From assembly GCF_000330505.1 (NCBI RefSeq), contig NW_004191832.1, positions 187,309 through 251,308 on the forward strand: DNA of 64,000 bases, in the 5' to 3' direction. Made by a program: the position numbers and the translations under genes. Below, piece after piece: positions 30,408 through 41,400 of this stretch. The DNA is from Entamoeba invadens IP1. Its lineage: Eukaryota > Evosea > Mastigamoebida > Endamoebidae. Every line of letters starts with the position of its first letter. Position 1 is the first letter of the stretch. The notes under the pieces were generated by a model. The model did not search any database. It had not been told where the DNA came from and saw nothing but the letters and a program-made list of their open reading frames with translations.

Positions 30408-32375
30408 AGAGTGTTAACGTGATAGACCACTTTTGTGTGGATGGCTTTGAAAATCTTACACATATGTGTTGTAATTGATATAAAATTTGCCTAAGAGTTT
30501 ACAAAAAAATGGGTTTTTTGGACCGAATTCATAAAAAACCGATTTTTTTGAAAGTTAAAACAGAAAAATCAAATTTTATTTTTAGTCAAAGTCATCTTTT
30601 ACTTTTACCATTTAAATGAATTTGCCGCAAAAAAAACAATTTTGTTAAAAATTTTAAGACTAAAGTTTTTAATTAATTAATTAACTTTAGTTTATTTAAT
30701 TAATTGTATAAACTATATTCAATCAAAAAAATTATTGAAATTGAATAATTTGAAAAATAACATATAATTTGTCATAAAATACAATGGCATAGTTTACTGT
30801 GGATAGGTTGAAAAGGTGTGGATGGTAAATATTGATAGACAATTGTTATTATTACATGTTAGATGTAATGAGTAACTTGCCTTGTTTTTTTAGTGGTTTT
30901 TGTTGGTATTTGCCGTATAGCAATATGTTATAAATTTGAGCAATTTACAATTGTTATATAATTAAATTTTAAACTTTTGGTTAAAATGCGGTATTTTGCC
31001 ATTTAACTTTTTAAAAGTTTTCATAGTAAAATATATAATACTATTTAACCATGCTAATAGAATTTGTTTTAAACTATTATTAGTTCGAATTCAAATTCAA
31101 AACTAATATTTTAATACTATTTATTAATCCTTGTAGTTTTGAGTATAATAGTATCATTATTAGTTTATTTTTAATAAATACAATAATAAAATATAATAGT
31201 TAAAAGTTATTTCATTATAATAATGTATTTTGAAAATAGATTTTTGAAATATTTTTATATAAATTGTTTCATGATTTGTCATAAAATACAATGGCATAGT
31301 TTACTGTGGATAGGCTGAAAAGGTGTGGATAGTAAATATAGATAGACAATTGTTGTTATTATGTTTTAAATGTAATGAGTAACATGACTTGTTTTTTTTA
31401 ATGGTTTTTGTTGGTATTTGCCGTATGTTTCTATTATAATTAATATGTATTGTTATGATTTTTTAATAACATAAATAATAACTTATTGTTACAATGTGGT
31501 AATTTGCCATTTAACTTTTTAAATTTTTATAGTAAAAATTACATTTTATTTAACTATGCAAATAGAATTTGTTTTGTGATTATTCTGTCATTTTTATGTT
31601 CATTAATAATATACTATTGTAATATAATTGATTGTTATTAATTAATAGTTTAGTTTAGACATAAAACCTTTGTCTTTAACATTTTCAACAAAACCTGAAT
31701 ATTATTTAGGATGTAAAACCCTTTTTTATACGTATAATTTGCGCCAACTAAAAGAACTTTATTCAACAAATTTCAATTTTCAAATATTAATATTAAAATA
31801 ATAAACCAATATAGTGTTTATATAAATTACAATACTATTAGTAAAAAGTGATAATAAATGCAATTTTGAGCCACAATTAACAATTAAATAAAATATTTTA
31901 AAATTGATATTTAAATTAAATATTTTTTAATGCAAAAAACGGGAATTTTCCCAAATTATAATCACATAAATCACTTTTGAAATGTTTTTTCAATTAAAAA
32001 AAATCGAAAAAATAGCGTTACATGTATCAAATAAACGGGATAATACACGTAAATTTTGTTAATTATTTTATTTGTTCATTTTGATCTATTCTTATTTTAC
32101 CACTCCAAAAAAGGCTGAAAATAGCGTTTTTTCTTACTATGAAATTATTGCGAAATTTGGAAATACTCCTTATGGGGGTATTTATGTTTGTGTATCATTT
32201 TTGTCCCATAAATGATTATAAGTAACAATTATTAATTTTAAAAATCATAACATATGGTTTAAAACGGATATTTGAATTTTTTCGACAAAAAAATTAGAGG
32301 CAATCCACACAAAATATTCCAATCCACAGGGATTCACCATTTCCGTTTGGATACGCCCTATCACGTTAACACTCT
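30408..32375. mobile_element. Second copy of the TWA-target transposon (1968 bp)
   Basis: Same 18-bp inverted ends as 10778-12236, here flanked by the direct repeat TTA (30405-30407 and 32376-32378). The right half is almost identical to the first copy. The left half contains a block from ~30769 that recurs from ~31275 (for example the TGTGGATAGG...GTGTGGAT segment). The copy is 509 bp longer than the first, which equals the offset of this diverged duplication. There is no transposase ORF. Confidence 0.85.
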
Positions 32376-33331
32376 TTATTGTCAAAAATTGTTTTTTTAA
32401 GTTTCAAGTAACTATTCAATATAGTATTTTATTTAAATTTTTTTAATAATTGGTAAACATATCTTTATTCGATCATCCACTAATTGTGTAATAAAAATAT
32501 ATACCGTTCGTTTTAAAAAGTTGTTGTTCAAAATTATTTGCTATATTTTTGTTTTAAAATAATTGGAATTAAATTAAAAAAATCAAAACAATGTAAAAAA
32601 AATGAAACAATGGAAAAAATTAAAAATTATTTTATTTGAAACAGAAATACTATTTATTTTCAAACCAATCAAAAAAATAAAAAAAATTATTGATTTTAAA
32701 TACGAATCAAGCTGTATATACATTTCAAATAATTGGTTTATGTAATTAATTAATAATATAATTATTAATTAATAAATACTATTGATTAATATTTTTTAGA
32801 ATTTTTTTTACATTTTTCGAATTTAAGAAATGAATAAAAAATGACAAGGGTATTATTTTGTGTTTTTCATGAAAATGTTTTTGTTTTGTTATTTATCCAC
32901 TATTCCAAGGTTAATAAATAATAAAAAAATAAATTAGAACAATATTTCAATTAATCTTATTAGATAATAAACAAAAATTTAATAAAGTAATATTTATAAT
33001 TGTATTTAATTATAAAAATTACTTTATATTGTATATATACAATACAATATATATACAAATTTATTATCTTCTATCTAATATAAAATAACACAATTCAAAA
33101 AATGCGAACAATTCCATATTTTTGTAACAAAAAATGTTATTATCAACAGAAACCAATTTTGTTGACAGAAGTGGCTTTTCATTCCACTCAACAAACGAGA
33201 ATCGACGGGCTTACACCCAACTAGAATGACATAAGCACAAAAATGCCACCATTCAATTCTGAACAAAAAGCTGGATGAAAAAGAGCCTTCGTCTTAATTC
33301 TTATTAAAAGAATAAGAAAACTCGAAATTCA
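32376..33331. other. AT-rich spacer with a hairpin-forming island
   Basis: It is mostly A/T. A palindromic TATATAC/GTATATA cluster lies near 33030-33058. From ~33140 to 33290 it is less AT-rich and has short potential hairpins (AGTGG...CCACT and GGGCTTACACCC). That could be a small non-coding RNA or a 5' UTR, but I cannot assign it. A minus-strand frame here lacks an ATG. Confidence 0.35.
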
Positions 33332-33562
33332 ATGAGTGAGTCGAGCATTACTTCAACAGCAAACTCAGCTGCTCCTTTAACACCAAAAGACCACACAGCA
33401 GAATATGTCGTTGGGTATGTCATGTTGGCCATTTGCGCCGTCTTTTTGTTGATCTCGTTCGGTGAAATTGTCGGAAAAACGATTTATCGCTTAAAGTTCA
33501 AAAAGAACAAGGAGGAAATCCATGGTAAAGCCGACTTCTTAGGTGAGGAGGAACATAACTGA
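33332..33562 (+). CDS. Small single-pass membrane protein
   Basis: The protein has 76 residues. The N-terminal ~24 are Ser/Thr-rich. One hydrophobic helix spans ~26-50 (VVGYVMLAICAVFLLISFG). A basic stretch KFKKNK and an acidic end follow. It has no signal peptide, and the positive side suggests the C-terminus is cytosolic. The ATG is directly preceded by AAATTCA, close to the Entamoeba initiator motif AAAAATTCA, which supports a real transcript with a very short leader. Function unknown. Confidence 0.65.
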   Translation: MSESSITSTANSAAPLTPKDHTAEYVVGYVMLAICAVFLLISFGEIVGKTIYRLKFKKNKEEIHGKADFLGEEEHN

Positions 33563-34137
33563 GTGTCTTTGTGTCGTTTATTGTTTTCATATCACTAAAA
33601 CGTCCGTTATAAATCACTCAGAAAAACTCATTTAATTAATTTTGTTAATAATTATTAAAATCAGTTGTTGTTATTAAAAAATGAACTATTAATTTACAAT
33701 AAATTATAAAATTTTTAAAAAAAGAATTAAACTATAATTTTAATATGTTATTAATTTATATATATTTATTAATAATTTTTATTATTATTATACTATTTAA
33801 CACCTTAAATAACATTGAACAAAATTCATGTTATCTAAAAATCGGGAAATCTCGAATTTGTTAAAGAAATTTCCGTTTTTTAGAGTTTATATTATGTGCA
33901 TAAACAATACACAACCAAAAAAAGGAAAATCATCAAAAATTTGATTAATATCCCTGTAATAACAGGCCAAAACAAAAACAAGGGGGTTATTTTAAGTTAA
34001 TAGAACGTAAACAAATAATTGAATTATACTATTTCTAAACTAACAAAAAACCACATATTTTAAATATTTATTCACCAAAATGAATTTTAGACATTTTCTC
34101 TCTTTTACTAATTTTATTAAAACATTTTTAAAAAAAA
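33563..34137. other. AT-rich spacer
   Basis: Upstream region of the split zinc-finger gene. Long A/T runs and no gene. Confidence 0.5.
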
Positions 34138-36232
34138 ATGAACAGAAAAATCAAAGACCTCACTATGAGCGATACTACTAAAAAGGTTTTTATTCAAAAA
34201 GATCGAGTTCAACGCGCTAAGGCTGGTCGTGTCAAGAATTGGAAGTGTTGTTTTCCCGGTTGTGACCAACCTCCAAAGACGAGGTTTGTTCTTTTTTCAG
34301 TCTACAAGCAACACATCAACTGCTCGTTAAATTATATAACCATTTTCAACAAAAAAGAACTCGTTAATTACCAGATTCAACTGTTATGCCCATACATGGG
34401 ATACACATTTGCGATACGCTCGTTCCGCCGGTTCAAGTGAGCTCCCGCAATGCTTCAAAGATATTCCAAACAAAGAAGAAGTCAAGAAATTGTGTGACCC
34501 GTATATGGTCAAATTAGTGACGTCGCCGTACCCATTCGATTTTGAGTCAAAAATCGACGATCTCAAAAATGACAGAGAAACTATTATTAATAATACTTCT
34601 ATTAAAAAGGAAACTATACCCGATGAGCGTGTTTCACCGAACACTTCGACGGTTCCTCCACAGACCGAAGCCATCGTCCCCGCCGATAACATCATTCAAA
34701 TGCCTTTGCAGAGTGCTCCAATAGACCAGAAATTTTTGGAGATTGTCCAGATGGGCCAGGCAGTGAAACAACTCCATGTGTTAGGAGAGGTCTTTGCGGA
34801 GAATGGATTTTTGACGCGGAGCGATGAGCGGGCGAAGGAGAAGATTCAAAGCATTAACAACTCGTTGGACACAATCATGAAGCTGCGGGGAGTCAAGTAT
34901 CGGTACCGAGGAATGGACAAAATCAAGTTTGGATTTATAGCACAAGAATTGAGAGATGTGATTCCAGATTTAGTGAGAGAAGATGAGAAAGGCCTTTTCA
35001 TTGACACAGAAGGGATTTTGCCGTTTTTAGTCGAATCGTTGAAGGAATTGAGTAAGACTGTGATTGAATACAAGGCACAAAATGAAGAACTCGGAGAATT
35101 ACAGAGAAGGGTCGACGACGCGTTCCGACACCTCGACGAGATTAGAGAGAATGAGAGAGTTGACGCGAATGGATTGAAAAAGAAAAGTCAAGATTGTGGG
35201 GGACGGAATGACGAGGAATTTGGGGAGGGAAATTCAGAGGAAAAGGAGAAAGACGCGAAAAAAGTCAGAGTCATCGACACCGTCTGGGGAAAGGTTAAAA
35301 CACTACTTGGACCACCCCCATTTGTACTATTCGCGTTCTTGTTTTCAGTATTCTTTTTGGTGATCGTACCATCAATATTCACACGGTTTTACTTCATCAT
35401 TGTGTTCTTCATTGTGTTAAGCGCAGCAGCTTTGTTTGGGGTTGTGTTCAACAGGAAAGAGATTGTGAAATTTCTAAAGGAGGGGAAGTCGTTCTTCCCA
35501 TCATTTTTGGGGTGGGAGCTGTATCAAATCGTCACGTGGTATATTATTTTTTCAATATTCATGTGCTTGGTGATGCTCACACTTGTCATTGGATCGTATG
35601 TATGTATACTGGTGGGTTTATATGCGTTTGCTGCGTTCCTCTCACTTGCGCTTGTATTTTTCATTTGGAACAACACGCAAAAATGCCTTCCAAAACAAGT
35701 TCTAGTGATTCCATTGGTCATTCTCCAGGCACTTGCTATCACTTCTTTGGTGCTTTCTGTTATTTACCAACCATTCAATGAGAACATGCCCTTTCACAAT
35801 TCATTGAGTAATTACAACATCATTATATCGGAAAACGTTAAAGTTGATCAATCGATGATACCAATTTCTTGGAATTGTTTTAAACCCAAATTCAGGACTG
35901 AGCCGGAGCTTCCCAAAGGGCTGGGTATCGAAATAGAAGAGACGGAAATCCCGTACATTCGCGGTGTAATAGAAACAGTCGACTACGAAAAGTATTCCAA
36001 TTCTTCAAACAACGTAACGGTGGACTTGGTGTGCAGTGGATATCTTGTTTTGAAATACCCCAACGTCACGATTCACAACTGTGGCATTAAACTCAAAAGT
36101 GACAAGTGTGCAACACCAGAGTGCTCTTTCTGTGTTATGGAAACCCAGGATAATAGTTGGTGTTCTCCCTGTGATAAATTACAAAACTTTATGTGTAGGA
36201 AGAACGGAGGTACACCATCATGCAGCTTGTAA
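34138..36232 (+). CDS. Split gene: zinc-finger, S74/ICA self-cleavage and multi-pass membrane protein
   Basis: Exon 1 is 34138-34283 and exon 2 is 34375-36232. The 91-nt intron starts GTTTGTTC and ends CCAG, and splicing gives 667 residues in frame. The junction completes a finger: CCFPGC...KTR joins FNCYAHTWDTH, giving Cys pairs and a HxxxxH pair. Residues ~185-290 match the intramolecular chaperone (peptidase S74) domain: RSDERAKEKI, then LRGVKYRYR and GFIAQELRDVIPDLV. Ser198 and Lys203 have the Ser-x4-Lys spacing of the MYRF catalytic dyad. Coiled coil follows, then about six membrane helices (~365-520) and a Cys-rich end. By analogy with MYRF it would trimerise, cut itself and release a soluble zinc-finger part. 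DNA binding and cleavage are inferred. An in-frame ATG at 34165 is an alternative start. Confidence 0.8.
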
Positions 36233-36293
36233 ATATTTTTGATAAGTGAGGATTTTTCTAATTGTTTTACATTATTTCAAATTGTATTACAAA

Positions 36294-36577
36294 TCACTCT
36301 ATTAACTCCATTTTCTTTTCATCTTCGTCGCTCGCTTCTTCAAGAATATCCATTTGAACATTTGGTTCATAGAGTTCACACCTTAGTTTTGTGACAGTCC
36401 CTCTGTGTGTTATTTAATATTCATTCACTTTTTCAATAAAAAGAGAAAAACAAACGGCATAACCGACTGATTCTTATCGCAAAAGTCTTTGATGTTTTTA
36501 AAATACTCGTCAACGAGGTGGTGTACTCTGTTGAGTTCCTCAATTTCTGCGAGGAGCTTAGGTACGTCTTGGTCCAT
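36294..36577 (-). CDS. Small split gene, helical protein, unknown
   Basis: Exon 1 is 36577-36454, starting ATG (MDQDVPKLLAEIEELNRVHH). The intron starts GTTTGTTTTTC at 36453. The acceptor that keeps the frame is the second AG of CACAGAG, so exon 2 is 36400-36294, ending in a strongly acidic tail (EEASDEDEKKMELIE). The product would have 76 residues, mostly one amphipathic helix plus the acid tail. The first AG of the same site would break the frame, so the exact junction is uncertain. The intron is 53 nt. Function unknown; the size and helix suggest a small complex subunit. Confidence 0.5.
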
Positions 36578-37564
36578 CTCTTTTTCTAGTTTGACTATTT
36601 TCTATAGTATTATTATAATTTTATTATTATCAAACCATACTATTTTTAGTTTTTTTATCCCTTGTTTTGAAGTGTTTTTTACTTATTAAATTGTAATAAA
36701 ACATGGTGTTAGTTATTAATAAAAGTATTATATAACTCTAGTTTTTAAAAACCAATATTTAAAGGAAAACCTAGACTGAAAAAAACACCGAGATCATTAA
36801 GATCAACTTACTAACTCGCCATATCCTTCATTGGATGTACAGAGTGCTTTGTGGTAAGTGATTGAGTCATAAGCTCGGAAGAGACGAACGTAATGCTTTT
36901 ATCGTGGCGCTTAGAGTGTCAAGTCGAGGTGTTACTCCATTAACCTACACATTTTCTTTTAACCCATTTTTTCTTGTTTCTTTCAAGTAAGATAATTATA
37001 ACAAAATTAATAGTAAAATTTGATAAATTTTTAGTTTATTTGATAATAAAATAAATAGTAAAATTAATAGTAAAACAAATTGTACATTTTAATAAAATTA
37101 TAGTTCATTTGATAATGAAAGAAATAGAATAATAAATAATTTTTTTTTACGAGGCAATTATAGAGAACTCAAACATTCTAATTTAGTTGTGATTGATTTT
37201 TATTATTTTGTTATTTCAATTGTTCACCACCAAAAGAGTTAGTTTCATTACTAAAAGTATTGAAGTTCAATTTGAACATAACAAAAATAACTCAAAATAG
37301 GATTAAATTATTAATTTATATTAAAACATGTTATTGAACAAATAATAATAATTTAGGAACAATATATCTAGTTAAAAACAATTAAACACATAATAACTAC
37401 AAAAAACTACTTCTTTTAATTTCCAGTTATGGTGTTTTCCCGTTATTTGTTATGATGTATGCCCAATCAAAAGAGACGAAAAAGAATATAAAAATACAAA
37501 AAAACAGAACAAAAGAGCAATGAAAAATTATAAAAATACGACCAACTGAAAAAGAAAAGACAAG
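36578..37564. other. Gene-free spacer with a GC-richer island
   Basis: AT-rich except for about 36785-36955, which is markedly less AT-rich and lacks any open frame on either strand. That block contains short possible stems (GAGTCATAAGCTC and others) but not a full tRNA. It may be an unrecognised non-coding RNA or a relic of a gene. Confidence 0.35.
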
Positions 37565-37855
37565 ATGGGGTGTGGTTCATCCGAGCCTGAGAAACCAGTT
37601 CAACGCCAAGCTCCCGTCCGTAAAGTCGACCCAGAGGCAGAAGAGCGTCGTCGTCGAGAAAAAGAAGAAGAAAAGAAGTGGGTGGAAGTCGCCAAGAAAC
37701 AAGGCCCTCCCGAGCCTAAAATCCCTGAATTACCACCAAACCCTTCAGAACAACAATACAAACAATTCATGATTGACAGGTTCGAACACGAGGGGTGGGA
37801 AAACCAAATCATTTTATTGGCTCGAAAGCTTAGGGCGGAAAGCGCACAACACTAA
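37565..37855 (+). CDS. Small lipid-anchored protein (MGCGSS N-terminus)
   Basis: The protein has 96 residues. The start MGCGSS is a textbook N-myristoylation site at Gly2, with Cys3 available for palmitoylation, so membrane anchoring is likely. A charged helix rich in Arg, Lys and Glu follows (~22-42), then a Pro-rich stretch (PPEPKIPELPPNP). The last ~35 residues form an amphipathic helix. No known domain is seen; it could be an adaptor on the inner plasma membrane or vesicles. Myristoylation is a prediction from the motif. Confidence 0.75.
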   Translation: MGCGSSEPEKPVQRQAPVRKVDPEAEERRRREKEEEKKWVEVAKKQGPPEPKIPELPPNPSEQQYKQFMIDRFEHEGWENQIILLARKLRAESAQH

Positions 37856-38433
37856 TATCTCTAACTCTTTGTATCTTCTTGCTAAATTGAGTTTTACACT
37901 GTTTTCGTTCCGACTGTCTTGTCAAAGTGTTTCAACACTTTTTCTTCTTTTCTTTATGTATAATTCTTTTATTAGTAATTTACTATATATCCATTTCTTT
38001 TTTGTTTGGTTAAATTATCATAAATATATTATCATTTAATACCTAATATCTTTTTAATTGGTAATATTATACTTTTACTTTAATTATTTTTAAACTGGTC
38101 GAACTGTTGTCTCAGTTATTATTTAAACAAACTTTTTCTTTTGGCTGTTTTTTTCTAAAAAAAACTAAACAAATATCCATTTATTCTAGTTTCAAAACAT
38201 TCATTTGAAACCTTTATATAGTTTTTTTACTATAATTTATTTATATTCTCTATTTGTCATAAAAAAATGGAAAATATAAATAACAAACTTATTATTAAGT
38301 TATTAAATAGTTAAAAATACTAATCCAAGTTAGTTTAAGTAAATTATTTTAATAATACCATTTTATTCCCATTTGACTTTATAAAATAAATAGTAAACTT
38401 AATAACAAAAAAATTATTAAATTATACGACCAA
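37856..38433. other. AT-rich convergent intergenic region
   Basis: It lies between the ends of the lipid-anchored gene and the giant coiled-coil gene and must contain both 3' ends. No gene is seen. Confidence 0.5.
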
Positions 38434-41400
38434 TTAAACATTGATTTCGCCATTCACAAATCTCATCATCCAGTTTCTGTAGTTATTAAACGTCGTCTGT
38501 TTACAGCATGCCTTGAACAGTCTCAACTCGCTCATGTTCAGCCTTCTTTGTGTATCTTCTTCTATTTCCTCCTCGAGAATTTCCATCTTCAAAGGGACCC
38601 ACAACGCGTCGAAGAACAGGTATTCAATACTGACAAATATCTCGTCGTCCGACTTCAGATTAAAATTGTTTTCTTTCAGCAGTTGTTGTTTTAACGTTTC
38701 GTTCTCCGTTTTCAATGTTCCATTTTCCCATTTGACCTTTCCAAGTTCCTGTGTGTCCTTCACCTTAGTTTTAAGATCTTCGTTCTCTCTCTCCACGTGT
38801 TCCGTCTTTTCAATCATTTGTGCTCGTTCGTTCATCAACGCGTTATACAACTGTTGTAATTTCTCAAAGTCCTTTTCATTTTCTCTTCGTCTCTTCTCGT
38901 ACTCTTCTACACTCTTTTCCTTCGCCATTTTCTCTTCTTCAAGTTGTCGCGTCAATTTCCCAAGAACGTCTTTATCCACCATATTACTCATCTTATTCAC
39001 CATATTATCCAAATTCTGTTCTAACGCGCTTTTATCTTTCTCTAATTTATTCTTCGTACTATTAACTCTTGACAGTTCCTTTTCAACTTCACTCAATTTG
39101 TCTTCAAGACTCTTCTTTTCCATCTCTGTACTCTCCAACCGACTCGACACTTCTCTCTTCTGGTCTTTCGCTTGTTTTTCAATATTCGCTCGCTCCATTT
39201 TAAATTTGTCCAATTCGCTCTGCATCGCATTCAGTTCTTCTTCCTCGTCATCAAGGTCTTGATTCAATTCAGCATTCTCCTTCTCAAGCGCTTTGATCTT
39301 TTCTTCTAATTGTTTCTTCGCCTCTCCAACTTTGTTTTGATCAAGAGCAACACTTTTGAGTGTCGCCTCGTGTTGATTCTTCATGTCAGTGATCCTTTGT
39401 TGCAACTTTTCCAGTTCATCTTGTAATTCATTGTTTTCAGTAATGACTTGATTGTTCTCTTCTATTATTTCCTTCTCTTTCCGTTCATTCTCTTCTCTCA
39501 TCTTCTTCATTTCTTCTTCCAATCTTTTATTCGATCCCACCAATCCTTCAATTGTCGTATTCAGCGTTTCTTTGTCCTTTTCCATATCATCTCTCTCATC
39601 CAAAAGTTCTTCCTTCTCATTTCGAATGTGTTGGACCTCCTCTTGTAATTTCTTCCTTTCACCTTCGTCCAATTCAATTCGATTCCTCATTGTTTCATTC
39701 TCTCTTTGTACCTCCTCCAAAGACTTCTTCATCTCATTCATTCGACTCTCACTCCTCTCTCCATCTTTTCGAATCATTTCATTCTCATTCTTAGCCTCTT
39801 CTAACTGCATACCAATCATTTCCTTCTCCCTTCGAACTTCTTTCATTTCTTCTTGTAACTTCTTATTAACTTCTTCAATTTCAGTCTTCTCGTTATTCAA
39901 CTTTTCAACTTCATTTGTAAGTCTCGACGCTCCGTCACTTCCATTCAACAGTTCTTTCTTCATTGCAATCTGTTCCTCTTCAAGTCGTTTGTTATTTGTT
40001 TCTAAGTGATCAACCTCTTCACGTAACTTCTCCTTCTCTCTTTCGTGCTCTTCATTTGCAGTTCGACTTTCGGCAAGTACTTCCTTCAATCGTGTCATCT
40101 CCAATTCACTTGTTGAAAGTTCGTTTCTCGTCTTTTCTAATGCCGACAACGTTTCCGTGCGCTGCAAATCAATTTCGCTTTTCTCCTGACGGATTTTGTC
40201 AATTTCGTTCTTCACGTTTTCGACAGCCTGTTTTGCGTTCAACACTTCCTCCGCAAGTCTTCGATTCGTTTCTTTTTCCGTCTGAAGTTCTTCATTCAAT
40301 CGCTGCGATGAATCACTCCCATGTGCCAAATCTCCAAGTAACTTCTCTTTCTCTGAAGACACTAAGTTCAATTGTTCTTCAATTTTGTTTTTCTCTTGTT
40401 GGATTGATTCAAGTGTGTTACAAATCTTTTCTCTCTCGACATTCACTTTATTTAATTCTTCTTTTGTTGTTAAAAGTTCACTCGTTATGTTGTTGTTCTT
40501 GTCTTCCGTTGAATCTAATTGCTTTTTTAATGTCTCGTTTTGCTCATTGAGTGCAGTGAGTTGAGATTGAATAGTGTTATAATTTGTTTTGAGTTCGTTG
40601 TAAATCTTTTCGTTTGTTTCAAGTTGTGTAATTTTCTGTGTGAGTGTTGTTTCAACATTTAGTTTTGCTGTAGTTAATTCACTAATACTTTCTCGTTGTG
40701 CTTTATTTTCTTCTTTCAGTTTTTTATTGTTTTCTTTCTCTTTGTCAATCTCATCTTTCATTCGACTTGTCATTTCATCTCCATTCGCCATATCATTCAT
40801 TAACTTCTCTTTCTCTCCTTTCATTCCTTCAAATTCATCTCGCGTTTTGGTAAGTTCAATCATCATATTTTCTTTGTCTTTGTTCATCTTATCATTTTCT
40901 TCTTTCAATGTATTGTTCTCTCGTTCCGCACTCTCTCGTTTCTCTTTCTCTTTTCCAAGTTCTTCACTCAATCTCTTCATGTCATTTTCTTTCTCCTCTT
41001 TCAATTGATTCAATCTCTTTTCTATTTCTTCTCTTTCTTCAATCTTATTTTTCAACGATATTTTCACTTCTTCTCTCTCGTCTGTCAGTTTCTTTATCTC
41101 CTCGTTCAATCTCTGTGTGACGTCACCACAACTTGTCAAATCTTTCATCAACTTTTCTTTCTCATTCTTTGTATTTTCTAATTCTTCATTCGCTCTTTGC
41201 AATCTCATTTTAACTTCACTCATCTCATTTGCAATTTTGACGTTTTCATCTTTTGTGTTTTTAAGTTCTTCAGATGTTTTAACGCAATTTTCTTCACTTT
41301 TTTCTTTTTGTTCCTTTAATGTTATTAATTCACTTTCGGTTCTTTGTTTCTCCTTTTTGATTTTTTCAAGGTCTTCACTCAATTTCGCCACTAACTCCTT

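Noticed and set aside
33075..33266. 63-codon minus-strand ORF
   Set aside because: It begins with TTG, has no ATG in a suitable place and resembles no family.
36830..36920. Possible tRNA around GAGTCATAAGCTC
   Set aside because: An anticodon-like stem-loop can be drawn, but position 33 is not T and no proper T-arm or acceptor stem fits.
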